Below are positions 23,971 to 31,991 of a stretch of DNA of 64,000 bases, in pieces. The stretch lies in assembly GCF_041429785.1 (NCBI RefSeq), contig NZ_CP163423.1, forward strand, positions 1,798,001 through 1,862,000, given 5' to 3'. Origin of the DNA: Fretibacter rubidus (lineage in GTDB: Bacteria; Pseudomonadota; Alphaproteobacteria; Caulobacterales; Maricaulaceae). The notes below the pieces were generated by a model that was not told the DNA's origin, ran no database searches, and saw only the letters and a list, made by a program, of their open reading frames with translations. The position numbers were made by a program, and so were the translations under genes. Numbering within the stretch: the stretch's first letter is position 1; the number at the start of each line of letters is the position of its first letter.

Positions 23971-24486
23971 TTATTTCTCGATGATAGAGCTTAGCATCCA
24001 AATGGCTTCTTCGTGCCAAGCTAGGCGCTCTGTCAACATATCTGCGGTGACAAAATCGTCCTTACCTTCGCAAAAACCGATTGCTGCGCGCAAGGATGAA
24101 CATACGGTATTGTGGTCCTTAGCGAGCATTGCGATCATGTCTTCTGCGGTTTTAGGTTCGTCTACATCTTCGACGGCAGATAGCTCACCGTATTTTGTAT
24201 AGCTCGCGGGCGCTTTTTCACCGAGTGAACGAATACGCTCAGCAAGTTCGTCAACTGCAGCGAATAAATTCGTGTAATGTTCTTCGGTCAAGTTATGGAT
24301 CGAATAAAACAACGGCCCCGTCACGTTCCAGTGAACGCCTTGGGTCTTGATGAACAGCTGGTAGCTATCGGCAAGAACAATGCCGAGGCGTTTAGCAATT
24401 TCTGGGCGGTTCAACGCGCGTATGTCGTCTTTATCGTTAGATGATTTGTCATTGTCGCGACTATGGGCGACGGCTGCATTAGCCAT
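23971..24486 (-). CDS. dps: Dps, DNA-protecting ferritin-like protein
   Basis: A 171-residue Dps/miniferritin. The ferroxidase pattern is visible: QGVHWNVTGPLFYSIHNLTEEHY (His, His and Glu ligands, about residues 49-71) and VDELAERIRSLG (Asp/Glu ligands). A charged N-terminal extension (SRDNDKSSNDKDD) may interact with DNA. Dps dodecamers oxidise and store iron and coat DNA in stress. AGGAGATA precedes the ATG. It is the second gene behind the DUF1328 gene (42-bp gap), under an EcfG-like promoter. Confidence 0.95.
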   Translation of the reverse strand: MANAAVAHSRDNDKSSNDKDDIRALNRPEIAKRLGIVLADSYQLFIKTQGVHWNVTGPLFYSIHNLTEEHYTNLFAAVDELAERIRSLGEKAPASYTKYGELSAVEDVDEPKTAEDMIAMLAKDHNTVCSSLRAAIGFCEGKDDFVTADMLTERLAWHEEAIWMLSSIIEK

Positions 24487-24528
24487 AAAATATCTCCTGT
24501 ATTTAATTAATTAAGTTAATAGTTCGCG

Positions 24529-24699
24529 CTATATTTTTTTGCCTCTGACAGCGCGTGAAATCGCCGAGATAATGAAGAGCACTAAGAAGACGGCGAACAA
24601 AATTTTTGCAAGACCTGCGGCTGTACCAGCAATACCTGAAAAACCTAGAACGGCGGCAATAATCGCAATAACTAAAAATGTAATTGACCAATTTAACAT
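24529..24699 (-). CDS. DUF1328 (YtjA-type) small membrane protein
   Basis: A 56-residue protein, [20 protein letters not shown] followed by [19 protein letters not shown] and a short basic tail RAVRGKKI, the exact pattern of the DUF1328/YtjA family (two membrane helices). Function is unknown, but these genes recur in stress regulons. AAGGAG precedes the ATG. An EcfG-like promoter lies at 24760-24785 and dps follows on the same strand. Confidence 0.9.
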   Translation of the reverse strand: MLNWSITFLVIAIIAAVLGFSGIAGTAAGLAKILFAVFLVLFIISAISRAVRGKKI

Positions 24700-24759
24700 A
24701 TGAAACTCCTTGTTGATTAAGTGGCGTGAAATTTTCTATTTCGCGCTCATTGCTTAAAC

Positions 24760-24785
24760 TACGCGGGACAAGTCTTGTTCGTTCC
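24760..24785 (-). promoter_or_regulatory. EcfG-like promoter of the DUF1328-dps operon (CGTA variant)
   Basis: Minus strand: GGAAC (24781-24785), 17-bp spacer, CGTA (24760-24763), about 60 bp upstream of the DUF1328 start. It directly abuts the terminator of the upstream unit. Confidence 0.65.
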
Positions 24786-24787
24786 AA

Positions 24788-24834
24788 AGAAAAACCCCTC
24801 CTTACGCTCAACTGAGATAAGAAGGGGTTTTTTA
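24788..24834. terminator. Rho-independent terminator
   Basis: CCCCTCCTTA and TAAGAAGGGG form an imperfect stem extended inward by CTCA/TGAG. A-rich and T-rich flanks make it usable on both strands. On the minus strand it ends the 74-aa/48-aa gene pair just before the DUF1328 promoter. Confidence 0.85.
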
Positions 24835-24854
24835 TATATCGCGTCCGGCGATAC

Positions 24855-25001
24855 CTATTTCGCGGGGTCGTCATCACCAAAGATCGCAACAACTTGTTCC
24901 TCCGCCTCTTTAAAATCAGCCTTATCGAGACTGTCTTTTAAGGCTTTGACCTTGGGTGATTGATTATTTTCGGTAGTATGTTTTGCAGTTTCTTCGGTCA
25001 T
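24855..25001 (-). CDS. Acidic 48-residue protein of unknown function
   Basis: A 48-residue acidic, probably helical protein (MTEETAKHTTENNQSPKVKA ... ALKDSLDKADFKEAEEQVVAIFGDDD). It has no membrane segment or signal. The ATG at 25001 has AGGATAA upstream. It lies 11 bp after a 74-residue gene and is followed by a terminator, so it is a two-gene operon under an exact EcfG promoter. I recognise no family. The size is NepR-like but the NepR core is absent. Confidence 0.72.
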   Translation of the reverse strand: MTEETAKHTTENNQSPKVKALKDSLDKADFKEAEEQVVAIFGDDDPAK

Positions 25002-25012
25002 ATTTTATCCTG

Positions 25013-25237
25013 TTACTTACGTGTCTTTAGTGCGTTAAGAGCATCCGTCACTGATTTAAGCTGCGGTTGTTCACCACCATTGAGGCCCTCAGCACTTGCG
25101 CGAGCCAGAGCCCGTGCATCCACCATCCAAGCGTCTAAGAGGCTTTTTTTCTGTCCATCGGTGAGCGATGTGTCATTTACAATATCGTCAGGTTTATCGT
25201 ATTTTTGATAAGCTGTTGTCGCATTTAATTCTGTCAT
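25013..25237 (-). CDS. Small soluble protein of unknown function, 74 residues
   Basis: MTELNATTAYQKYDKPDDIV is followed by NDTSLTDGQKKSLLDAWMVD and ARALARASAEGLNGGE. The pattern DDIVxDxSLTxxQKxxLLxxW is one seen in small stress-island proteins of alphaproteobacteria; the function is unknown. It is predicted helical and soluble. AGGACAT precedes the ATG. It is first in a two-gene operon under an exact EcfG promoter that is divergent from the DUF883-exoD operon. Confidence 0.8.
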   Translation of the reverse strand: MTELNATTAYQKYDKPDDIVNDTSLTDGQKKSLLDAWMVDARALARASAEGLNGGEQPQLKSVTDALNALKTRK

Positions 25238-25270
25238 ATGTCCTCGCTATATAAGTGTGAATAATAGAGT

Positions 25271-25296
25271 AACGGCAAGCCCTGCCCTACCGTTCC
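25271..25296 (-). promoter_or_regulatory. EcfG-type promoter of the 74-aa/48-aa gene pair
   Basis: Minus strand: GGAAC (25292-25296), 17-bp spacer, CGTT (25271-25274). It is the left half of the third divergent pair with 23 bp between -35 elements. Confidence 0.82.
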
Positions 25297-25319
25297 AAAA
25301 TTTTTCTTTGTCAAGCTAT

Positions 25320-25344
25320 GGAACGAAATCTGTCAAACGCCGTT
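25320..25344 (+). promoter_or_regulatory. EcfG-type promoter of the DUF883-exoD operon
   Basis: GGAAC (25320-25324), 16-bp spacer, CGTT (25341-25344), about 55 bp upstream of the DUF883-type start codon at 25399. Confidence 0.82.
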
Positions 25345-25398
25345 GATAGGGTATGAAGGCGCCCAGACTGGGCTCGAAAGTTTGAAAGGATATTTACA

Positions 25399-25692
25399 AT
25401 GGCAACGAAGAAAATCGTATCATTAAAAAATGAAGACATTCCACAGCAAATCGACACGCTCCGTGCAGATCTTGCGAAGCTTACGGACATGATTAAAGTC
25501 CAAGCCGCCGATAAAGTGTCAGAGAAAACGTCGCTCGTGAAAGATGTGGCAGCTGAGAAAAAAGACATGGCGAAAGAGCGCTATGACGAAATCACGTCGA
25601 AAGCCGAAACATCAATTCGCGAAAACCCGCTGTCAGCTATCGCGATTGCGATTGGTGCAGGCATTGTTCTTGGCGCGTTGACACGCCGATAG
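25399..25692 (+). CDS. DUF883/ElaB-like membrane-anchored protein
   Basis: A 97-residue protein with a helical, probably coiled-coil N-terminal two thirds (IDTLRADLAKLTDMIKVQAA, AEKKDMAKERYDEITSKAE) and a C-terminal membrane helix with a glycine pattern (NPLSAIAIAIGAGIVLGALTRR), the DUF883 (ElaB/YqjD) layout. The Escherichia coli relatives are inner-membrane proteins that bind ribosomes in stationary phase; whether this one does is unknown. It is first of four co-directional genes under an exact EcfG promoter. AAAGGA precedes the ATG. Confidence 0.85.
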   Translation: MATKKIVSLKNEDIPQQIDTLRADLAKLTDMIKVQAADKVSEKTSLVKDVAAEKKDMAKERYDEITSKAETSIRENPLSAIAIAIGAGIVLGALTRR

Positions 25693-25699
25693 GACGCTA

Positions 25700-26134
25700 A
25701 TGTTACGTTACGCGAAATATGCGGTGCCTTATATATTAAAGGCACCGCGCCGCAGCCCCGTCAAATCTTTGGCGGGTCTTGCGCTTTCTTATATATTATT
25801 TTTGCTGGGTGCTATCTTCTTACTGATTGCCGCCTTTATTTGGGTAGCAACACATTACGGGACTGACACAGCGTTTTTATCTCTCGGTACTATATTTCTG
25901 ATATCTGCGGCAATCTTCATGATGATCGCTAAAGACAAGCGTTACGTAAAACCGCCACTGCCAGACAATGTTGCCCAAGACCCCCTCGCCGCCCACATAC
26001 CAGCAAGCGTTCGTGAGAACCCAACAGTCCAGAAGCTCTTGTTACATGTCTCGGAAAACCCGGTCGCTGCAACGGCCACAGCTGTGACACTCGGTATGTT
26101 AATTTCAAACGAATTTTTTGAGGAGAAGAAATGA
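25700..26134 (+). CDS. Two-helix membrane protein of the DUF883 operon
   Basis: A 144-residue protein with two central membrane helices (about 26-49, LSYILFLLGAIFLLIAAFIW, and 57-75) and a cytoplasmic tail that contains ENPTVQKLLLHVSENPVAATATAVTLGMLIS, echoing the ENPLSAIAIA end of its upstream neighbour. The layout resembles YqjE-type proteins encoded next to YqjD in enterobacteria. Function is unknown. It starts 7 bp after the DUF883 gene, and its stop overlaps the next start (ATGA). Confidence 0.8.
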   Translation: MLRYAKYAVPYILKAPRRSPVKSLAGLALSYILFLLGAIFLLIAAFIWVATHYGTDTAFLSLGTIFLISAAIFMMIAKDKRYVKPPLPDNVAQDPLAAHIPASVRENPTVQKLLLHVSENPVAATATAVTLGMLISNEFFEEKK

Positions 26135-26289
26135 ACGATTTAAACGACAAAACTGTAAGCCCAAACAAGGCGCGCGCAGGTCGCCGCGTCAAAGGCATGA
26201 CAATTGTGCTTGCCCTTTCTACAATTGCCGCCGTTATCATCTTAATGTTGGTCTTCGCAGGCAATGCCGCCGCATTTTACAATGGCTAA
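26131..26289 (+). CDS. Very small single-pass membrane protein, 52 residues
   Basis: MNDLNDKTVSPNKARAGRRV is a basic N-terminus, then one membrane helix (about MTIVLALSTIAAVIILMLVF) and AGNAAAFYNG. AGGAGAAGAA gives a strong ribosome site. It overlaps the previous stop by 4 bp and the exoD start by 8 bp, so it is clearly translated in the operon. I recognise no family. Confidence 0.78.
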   Translation: MNDLNDKTVSPNKARAGRRVKGMTIVLALSTIAAVIILMLVFAGNAAAFYNG

Positions 26290-26860
26290 CCCCAAACCAT
26301 TAGAATCCATATTGGACAAGGTTGATGACCTGCCTAAGGGTCAAAAAACAAATTTGAAAACAGTCATTTCCGCATTTGGTGATCGGGCCTTTGGTCCTGT
26401 TCTCACCTTATGCGGTTTATTGCTATTAACGCCAGTGGGCGCAATCCCTGGAGCGCCCCTTGCGCTTTGCGTAATTATCATATCCTTTGCTTTACAGATT
26501 ATTTTCGGACGCAGCCAACCTTGGTTGCCAAAATTTCTTCGAAAGATAGAGGTTAGACAATCCGACATAGACACAACCAAAAAATACGTTGAACCTGTCC
26601 TGGAAACCTTAGACGGTATCGTGCGGCCGCGTTATAAATGGGCTGCGACAGAAACGTCTCGTTATTTTGCCGCTGTACTGAGTATTCTTTTGGCTCTTAC
26701 ACTTCTTCCCCTGGGCCCCATTCCTTTTGGCGCAACCCTACCCGGGGTTATCATTGCCGTGATTGGTATGGGCATCATGGCGCGCGACGGCCTCGCACTC
26801 ATGGTCGGGTTTGGCCTCGCGGGCTTATCCGCCGCCGCCGTAATCTACCTATTCTTTTAA
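26282..26860 (+). CDS. exoD: ExoD-family membrane protein
   Basis: A 192-residue protein of the ExoD family (exopolysaccharide synthesis-associated; in rhizobia needed for alkaline tolerance and nodulation). It shows FGDRAFGPVLTLCGLLLLTPVGAIPGAP in pattern, SWLPKFLRK-like QPWLPKFLRKIEVRQ, and a C-terminal pair of helices. Several hydrophobic segments mark it as an inner-membrane protein. The ATG at 26282 was chosen because MANPKPLESILDKVDDLPKG is the natural start and lies within the upstream gene's end. It closes the DUF883 operon and is convergent with a MarR gene 6 bp away. Confidence 0.85.
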   Translation: MANPKPLESILDKVDDLPKGQKTNLKTVISAFGDRAFGPVLTLCGLLLLTPVGAIPGAPLALCVIIISFALQIIFGRSQPWLPKFLRKIEVRQSDIDTTKKYVEPVLETLDGIVRPRYKWAATETSRYFAAVLSILLALTLLPLGPIPFGATLPGVIIAVIGMGIMARDGLALMVGFGLAGLSAAAVIYLFF

Positions 26861-26866
26861 AGGCCG

Positions 26867-27343
26867 TTACCCTTCATTAATCTCACCAGCATGCAACACG
26901 GGCGCAGCGTCGATATTCTCAGCATCGAGTATAGAGGCCACCTGCTCAAGCGCCGCGACAAGGCTGGCCTGTTGCCATTCTGGCAATTTTTCAAAACGTC
27001 CGACAAAAATATCTTGCAAAAGATTAGGAGCAGACCTGATGATCGCTTCACCCGCAGGTTCCAACTTTAACCACACGCGCCGTCTGTCCTCGTCACATTT
27101 ACGGCGAGAGACGAAATTACGCGCTACCATCTTATCAATTAACGCAGTGATAGTTGCATGTTTGAGCTGGGTTAGACTAGCGATATCGCCCGCAGAAATT
27201 TCACCGCGCTCTTGAAGGTATTGCAGCACCATGAGTTGCGAAGGCGTCAGACCCACGGTCTGCGCCAATTTTTTTGACGCTTGATCTGTTCGTTGCTGTA
27301 TGCGCCGCAATGCGATTAAAACATCATCAGACCGTGTCGTCAT
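26867..27343 (-). CDS. MarR-family transcriptional regulator
   Basis: A 158-residue winged-helix regulator with TPSQLMVLQYLQERGEISAG and TQLKHATITALIDKMVARN (recognition helix, about residues 55-75) and the wing CDEDRRRVWLKLEPAGE. MarR proteins repress targets and are released by small ligands or oxidation. There is a single Cys in the wing region. It starts 14 bp after the TPR-sulfotransferase gene on the same strand, so it may be co-transcribed and regulate that unit. The ligand is unknown. Confidence 0.9.
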   Translation of the reverse strand: MTTRSDDVLIALRRIQQRTDQASKKLAQTVGLTPSQLMVLQYLQERGEISAGDIASLTQLKHATITALIDKMVARNFVSRRKCDEDRRRVWLKLEPAGEAIIRSAPNLLQDIFVGRFEKLPEWQQASLVAALEQVASILDAENIDAAPVLHAGEINEG

Positions 27344-27357
27344 AATTCACTCTAAAG

Positions 27358-29358
27358 TTAGTGGTTCAAAGGGCCCAGCGCCTGCCTTAACGGATCCAGA
27401 TATGGCGTGAAATTCTTCCACTGTCCAACGCCCTTTTTACTAATCGGACGTCGCACTTGTTCAGAACTTGCTGTGCGCACAGCGCGGTCGGTTTTATGAA
27501 AATCTACGCAAGACTGCTCAAATGGTAATCCACAATAATCCAAAACTCGGCTAACTTGCCCCGGTAAGTCATCAAGCACATCTTCATGCTGCACACGCAA
27601 AACTGTCCCCTCGGGCAGCACAGCATCCCAATGATCCATCATATCGACATAGGCGCGGTAGTAATGTCCGATACGATCAAGACCATAAGTAAACTCTTGG
27701 CCCTCCGCAAAGAGTTGCTTGAAGCCAGACCAGCAACAATCCATCGGGCGGCGGCGCACATCGATGATTTTCGCATTGGGTAATATCAAATGGATAAGTC
27801 CGATATGCCAAAAATTATTCGGCATTTTGTCAGTGAAATAGGCCGCCCCTTGGCGGTGAATTTGCGTGGCTTTGATATAATCCTCACCCAGTACGCGCAG
27901 CTCATCACCGCTCATCTCACCGAGTATTCGGGGGTAGCGCTCTCGGTCTGTAATCTGGTTTCGCCCGCGCAATCTGTGGACTGTTGATAATATATTGGGC
28001 AACTCCATAGTCCCGTCAACGTGGCTGTGAGAGGCCAGAATTTGCTCAATCAAAGTCGAACCAGCCCGCGGCAAGCCGAGTATAAAGATAGGGTCGGGTG
28101 CGAGGCTACCCTGCCCGCCTTGGTTTTTAATCAATTCACCTGTGACGTGTTTGACCTGCGCCGCTATTTGCTCATGCATCTGCTCTGTCGTGTAGCGAGA
28201 CTGCTTAGCTTTAAGCGCGTTTCCTAGAGCGTAATTTTCAAATGATTTGGCATAATCACCGGCATCTTCAAAGGCCTTACCCAACGCAAAAGCTATATGC
28301 ACACGCGCCATAAACGGTAAATTACGATCTGATTGCACGGCTTGTAACCGCGCAAGCTCGCTGTCTGAAAAACGGTAAGTTTTCAAATTCGCGAGCGCCG
28401 ACCATGCATCGCCAGAAAGCGGGTCAGCGGCCACAGCCAATTTATATGAACGAACTGCAGCCTCTGATTGACCGTAAGTCTTTAGCGCATGACCACGTGA
28501 GGTGAGGGTCGATGCATCATTGGGCAGCACATCTAAGACCTTATCAAACAGCGCCAGCGCGCCTTCGTAATCACCCGATTGCATTTTCTCAATCGCGTAT
28601 AGAGATTGAAACATTGGGCTGCTCGGGTCTTTGTCATAAAGACGACACGCATGATCTAAGGCTTCTGTGTAACGCTGACGTTTGCGCAAGACTTGGATAA
28701 TATCGATACGCAGCTGCACATTATCAGGTGCCAGTTCTATGGCGGTTTCAAGCAAAAATATCGCGTCGTCATGGACGCCAAGCCTTGTACCGATATCCGC
28801 GAGAAGCCGCATGCCCTCGATATGACGCGGATGCTTTATCATGAAAGCGCGTGCGACCGCCTCTGCTTGTAAAATACGGCCTTCATGGATGTGGTTTGTC
28901 ACCGCCAGCAATTCTGGCGGCAGTGCAGATAGGCGGGTCACTTGCGCCTCGGCCTGCACGGCATCCGTAACACGGCCTTGCTCTCGCAGGATTTTGGCTT
29001 GGGCTGACCAACTGGCGGCAAGTGCAGGATTATAGCGTGTCGCAAGGGCGAAAGCCGCAAGGGCACGGGACGGCTCGCCCAAGGCTAAGGCCAAATGACC
29101 GTCCTCTTGAAAGGCGCGGCCGTAATCTGGCGCCGTTTGTTTTAAGCGTTCTAAATAGGTTCGCGAGGCCCCAAAGTCTTTTTGATAACGCGCGCAAACG
29201 GCGGCCATATAAAGCGCATCTTTGTGGTCAGGCACATCATCCAATATTGCGGCTAAACGTGTTAGAGCTTTGCCAAAGCCCCCCGATTGCATATCCTTTC
29301 GTGCAGCGCTCAGCGCTGTTTGGATATCGGTATCGGTCATTACGTTTTCAGACAGCAT
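27358..29358 (-). CDS. TPR-repeat sulfotransferase family protein
   Basis: A 666-residue protein with N-terminal tetratricopeptide repeats (about residues 10-400; DALYMAAVCARYQKDFGASR, ALALFDKVLDVLPNDASTLT) and a C-terminal sulfotransferase domain whose PAPS-binding loop is LGLPRAGSTLIEQILASHS (about residue 430). The later VRRRPMDCCWSGFKQLF matches the 3'-phosphate-binding part. Such proteins are common in TonB-receptor-rich alphaproteobacteria and probably sulfate a glycan, lipid or peptide; the acceptor is unknown. I chose ATG 29358 because AAAGGGG sits 6 bp upstream. It lies downstream of a TonB-dependent receptor on the same strand. Confidence 0.88.
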   Translation of the reverse strand: MLSENVMTDTDIQTALSAARKDMQSGGFGKALTRLAAILDDVPDHKDALYMAAVCARYQKDFGASRTYLERLKQTAPDYGRAFQEDGHLALALGEPSRALAAFALATRYNPALAASWSAQAKILREQGRVTDAVQAEAQVTRLSALPPELLAVTNHIHEGRILQAEAVARAFMIKHPRHIEGMRLLADIGTRLGVHDDAIFLLETAIELAPDNVQLRIDIIQVLRKRQRYTEALDHACRLYDKDPSSPMFQSLYAIEKMQSGDYEGALALFDKVLDVLPNDASTLTSRGHALKTYGQSEAAVRSYKLAVAADPLSGDAWSALANLKTYRFSDSELARLQAVQSDRNLPFMARVHIAFALGKAFEDAGDYAKSFENYALGNALKAKQSRYTTEQMHEQIAAQVKHVTGELIKNQGGQGSLAPDPIFILGLPRAGSTLIEQILASHSHVDGTMELPNILSTVHRLRGRNQITDRERYPRILGEMSGDELRVLGEDYIKATQIHRQGAAYFTDKMPNNFWHIGLIHLILPNAKIIDVRRRPMDCCWSGFKQLFAEGQEFTYGLDRIGHYYRAYVDMMDHWDAVLPEGTVLRVQHEDVLDDLPGQVSRVLDYCGLPFEQSCVDFHKTDRAVRTASSEQVRRPISKKGVGQWKNFTPYLDPLRQALGPLNH

Positions 29359-29375
29359 CACACCCCTTTAAACGC

Positions 29376-29403
29376 GCAAAGCCCTGACGAATCAAGGCTT
29401 TGC
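29376..29403 (-). terminator. Hairpin after the first TonB-dependent receptor gene
   Basis: GCAAAGCC and GGCTTTGC form an 8-bp stem around a 12-base loop, 24 bp after the receptor stop codon. There is no long T-run, so it may be a weak terminator or a processing/stabilising structure between the receptor and the sulfotransferase. Confidence 0.45.
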
Positions 29404-29426
29404 ATCGGTTTTGTAAATTGGCGTGA

Positions 29427-31991
29427 TTAGTAATTATAACCAATCCGCACACCAACGGTACGGGGACGCATGGGGTTTACACGTTCACGGTCAAAGACGA
29501 AATTGTTGCTCAGTTCGACATATTCATTAGTCAAATTGGTGACAAATAATTCCGCTGACCAATTATCGGCCGTGACACCCAATGTTGAACCAAGGGTCAC
29601 ATATCCATCGGTCTGCGCTGTGTTGATTGAAATAATATCAGAGAACGCTTTGTCAGAAAAAATAATCTGCGGCATGACGTGGGCGACGAGGTCAGACCCT
29701 GCCACTTGATTATCCAGTGTCCACTCATAACGCGCGCGCAAGTTACCTTGGAATGACGGGGCAAAGGCCAAATCAGACCCTTCCACAACATCATTCGTCG
29801 GCGTAAGCACTTCTGTTACCTCGGTATCCAGCAGCGAGAAAGCACCCGCAATCGTCAAACCGTCAACAGCGTAAGGCGCCCATGTGAAATCACCTTCAAT
29901 ACCTTTAATTTCAGCATTGGCCGCATTATCAGAGAAGAAAAGGTTTGAAATTGACGGGTCAAAAATCGTCGTTTGTAGACGGCTAATATCCACATAAAAG
30001 GCTGAACCGTTAAAGCGCAATGAGTTATCAAAAAACTCTGTCTTCCAACCCAGTTCATAATTTTGGACATCATCTGTATCCAGCGCGAATGGCACAGTAA
30101 AGCCGTTCGGACCTGCCGCACCGCCTGGACGGTTGAGTAGTCCCGGACGGAAGCCTTCGGAATATGTCGCATAAAGCAGATAATCTGATGTGGGCGTCCA
30201 TGTCGCAGTCCCTTTAAAGATAAAGCCGTCAGTTGCCGCTTTGTCAGGGGCACCAACCGTATTATTGGCTGCGAACTGTGCAGAGATGTTCGTACCCGCA
30301 CGCTGCTGATCCTCAGACTGACCTAAGTTAAAGAATGACGAGTTGGCAGAGCCTTCTAGGTCAACCTCAACATCGTAATAACGTGCACCAACGGTCAGGG
30401 CGAATTGATCACTTAAATCAAATGTCGTTTCACCAAAGAGACCCATTTGTTTATCGGTACGCAAAATATCGTTACGGAAAATCACGCCTTCGGGGAACGG
30501 CCCCGCTTCGCTGAAGTAACCGGGTGAAGCACTACCAATCGCGCCTGTCACGGATGTATCAGTCAAAGGGTAGTTTGGCGCAAAACCAGACACACCATTA
30601 AATCCAATGGCGTTAACTGACCCCGGATAAGTAAAGTCGTTAAGCTCTGTCAGTTCTAAATCAGAGTAGAAGCCACCAAATGTTGCGCGCAGACGGTTAG
30701 AACTTGGCGTGTTAAAACGCAGCTCATGTGTTTGCACTTTGGTCTCTGTTTGGGAGTTCACAAAAAGGTTCGGTGCCTGACATGTGCCAGACGGCGCACC
30801 GCCGGGGTAGGTTACAGAGCCGTCGCAAATGTAGTAAGGCAGATATTGGCCAACAAACAGATAGTCTGAATAGTCAACATTTTGATCGGTCGTGCGCTCT
30901 GTATAGGCACCCGTATATAGGGCTTCTAATGCGCCCAAACGGCCTTCTAACGTCCAGCTGGTATTGTGAAAGCTATCCTCGATGCTGTCATCAGAGAAGC
31001 GCTGAATGTCATAATCATCAAGCTCTGGATCGGCAAAGAAAACGCCGTCACTATCAAGTTGTTGCTGCGCATGAGTGACAAGCAGGTTCCAGTCAGAATT
31101 AAATTCATAAATACCGCTCAGGCGGAAACCAGAATAAACTGTGTCGTTAATATCGTCCTCGACAAGGGCAGAGTTATCGGCATTGATAAAAGTGACGCCT
31201 GATAAATCCGCGCCCGCTTGGAAACCTTCGCGTAGAGATGATACGACGGTTCCGTTGTCGCGAACCGTCCCCGCCGAGCGGAAACGTGCGGATTCGGACG
31301 CGTTGCGTGTTCCCGCGACATTATCAATATAACCGCCTTGGTTATCGGAATAGACCACACCGCGAAGCGCAAATTTATCCGATACTGGCACGTTAATCAT
31401 AGCCTCGACGCTATTGCTCATCTCGCCGCCTTTCGTGAAAGACGCAGACGCTTTGAAATTGGCGTCAAAACCAGAAAAGCTAGGCCTATTCGTGATAAGG
31501 CGCACTGTACCCGCTTGGGAACTCGCGCCAAACAATGTGCCTTGCGGTCCTGATAACACTTCGACGCGTTCAAGGTCGGCTGCGTAAACATCCAGATTAC
31601 GACCTGGCTGCGCAAGCGGCTGTTCGTCTAGATAAAAGGCGACGTTAGGGGCAAGACCCGCAACACCCGCCGTTGTCAGATTTGGCGTCGTTGACGCCAA
31701 ACCGCGAATGTAAATCGTGCTTTGACCTGGACCTGCACCACCTGCCGTCACGCCAGGCAGTTGGACAAGGTAATCGGTAAAGTTTTTCACGCCCAATTGG
31801 TCGAGCGCTTCGCCGCCGATGGCGGCTACAGTGACGGCCGTATCTTGAAGACCTGTTGTTCGTTTCGTTGCCGTGACGATAACTTCGTCAAGACGGTTAG
31901 CCGTCGGTGTTGCGGCGTCTTGGGCAGCCGCAGTGACGCCGAAAGCGCCAGAGATAGCTAAAATAGAAACACCTGTGAGTAAGCGGTACAT
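29427..31991 (-). CDS. TonB-dependent outer-membrane receptor
   Basis: An 854-residue receptor. A signal peptide (MYRLLTGVSILAISGAFGVT, cleavage after AAA) is followed by a TonB-box-like DEVIVTATK at about residue 36, a plug domain (GVKNFTDYLVQLPGVTAGG, STIYIRGLA) and a 22-strand-type barrel ending GVRIGYNY with a terminal aromatic residue. The ligand is not identifiable. Its neighbours (sulfotransferase, MarR) do not name a substrate. It resembles the FecA/'Oar-free' class common in sphingomonads and Caulobacterales. No EcfG promoter is present. The 265-bp region to the divergent BCCT gene is A/T-rich and holds no other gene that I can see. Confidence 0.92.
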   Translation of the reverse strand: MYRLLTGVSILAISGAFGVTAAAQDAATPTANRLDEVIVTATKRTTGLQDTAVTVAAIGGEALDQLGVKNFTDYLVQLPGVTAGGAGPGQSTIYIRGLASTTPNLTTAGVAGLAPNVAFYLDEQPLAQPGRNLDVYAADLERVEVLSGPQGTLFGASSQAGTVRLITNRPSFSGFDANFKASASFTKGGEMSNSVEAMINVPVSDKFALRGVVYSDNQGGYIDNVAGTRNASESARFRSAGTVRDNGTVVSSLREGFQAGADLSGVTFINADNSALVEDDINDTVYSGFRLSGIYEFNSDWNLLVTHAQQQLDSDGVFFADPELDDYDIQRFSDDSIEDSFHNTSWTLEGRLGALEALYTGAYTERTTDQNVDYSDYLFVGQYLPYYICDGSVTYPGGAPSGTCQAPNLFVNSQTETKVQTHELRFNTPSSNRLRATFGGFYSDLELTELNDFTYPGSVNAIGFNGVSGFAPNYPLTDTSVTGAIGSASPGYFSEAGPFPEGVIFRNDILRTDKQMGLFGETTFDLSDQFALTVGARYYDVEVDLEGSANSSFFNLGQSEDQQRAGTNISAQFAANNTVGAPDKAATDGFIFKGTATWTPTSDYLLYATYSEGFRPGLLNRPGGAAGPNGFTVPFALDTDDVQNYELGWKTEFFDNSLRFNGSAFYVDISRLQTTIFDPSISNLFFSDNAANAEIKGIEGDFTWAPYAVDGLTIAGAFSLLDTEVTEVLTPTNDVVEGSDLAFAPSFQGNLRARYEWTLDNQVAGSDLVAHVMPQIIFSDKAFSDIISINTAQTDGYVTLGSTLGVTADNWSAELFVTNLTNEYVELSNNFVFDRERVNPMRPRTVGVRIGYNY

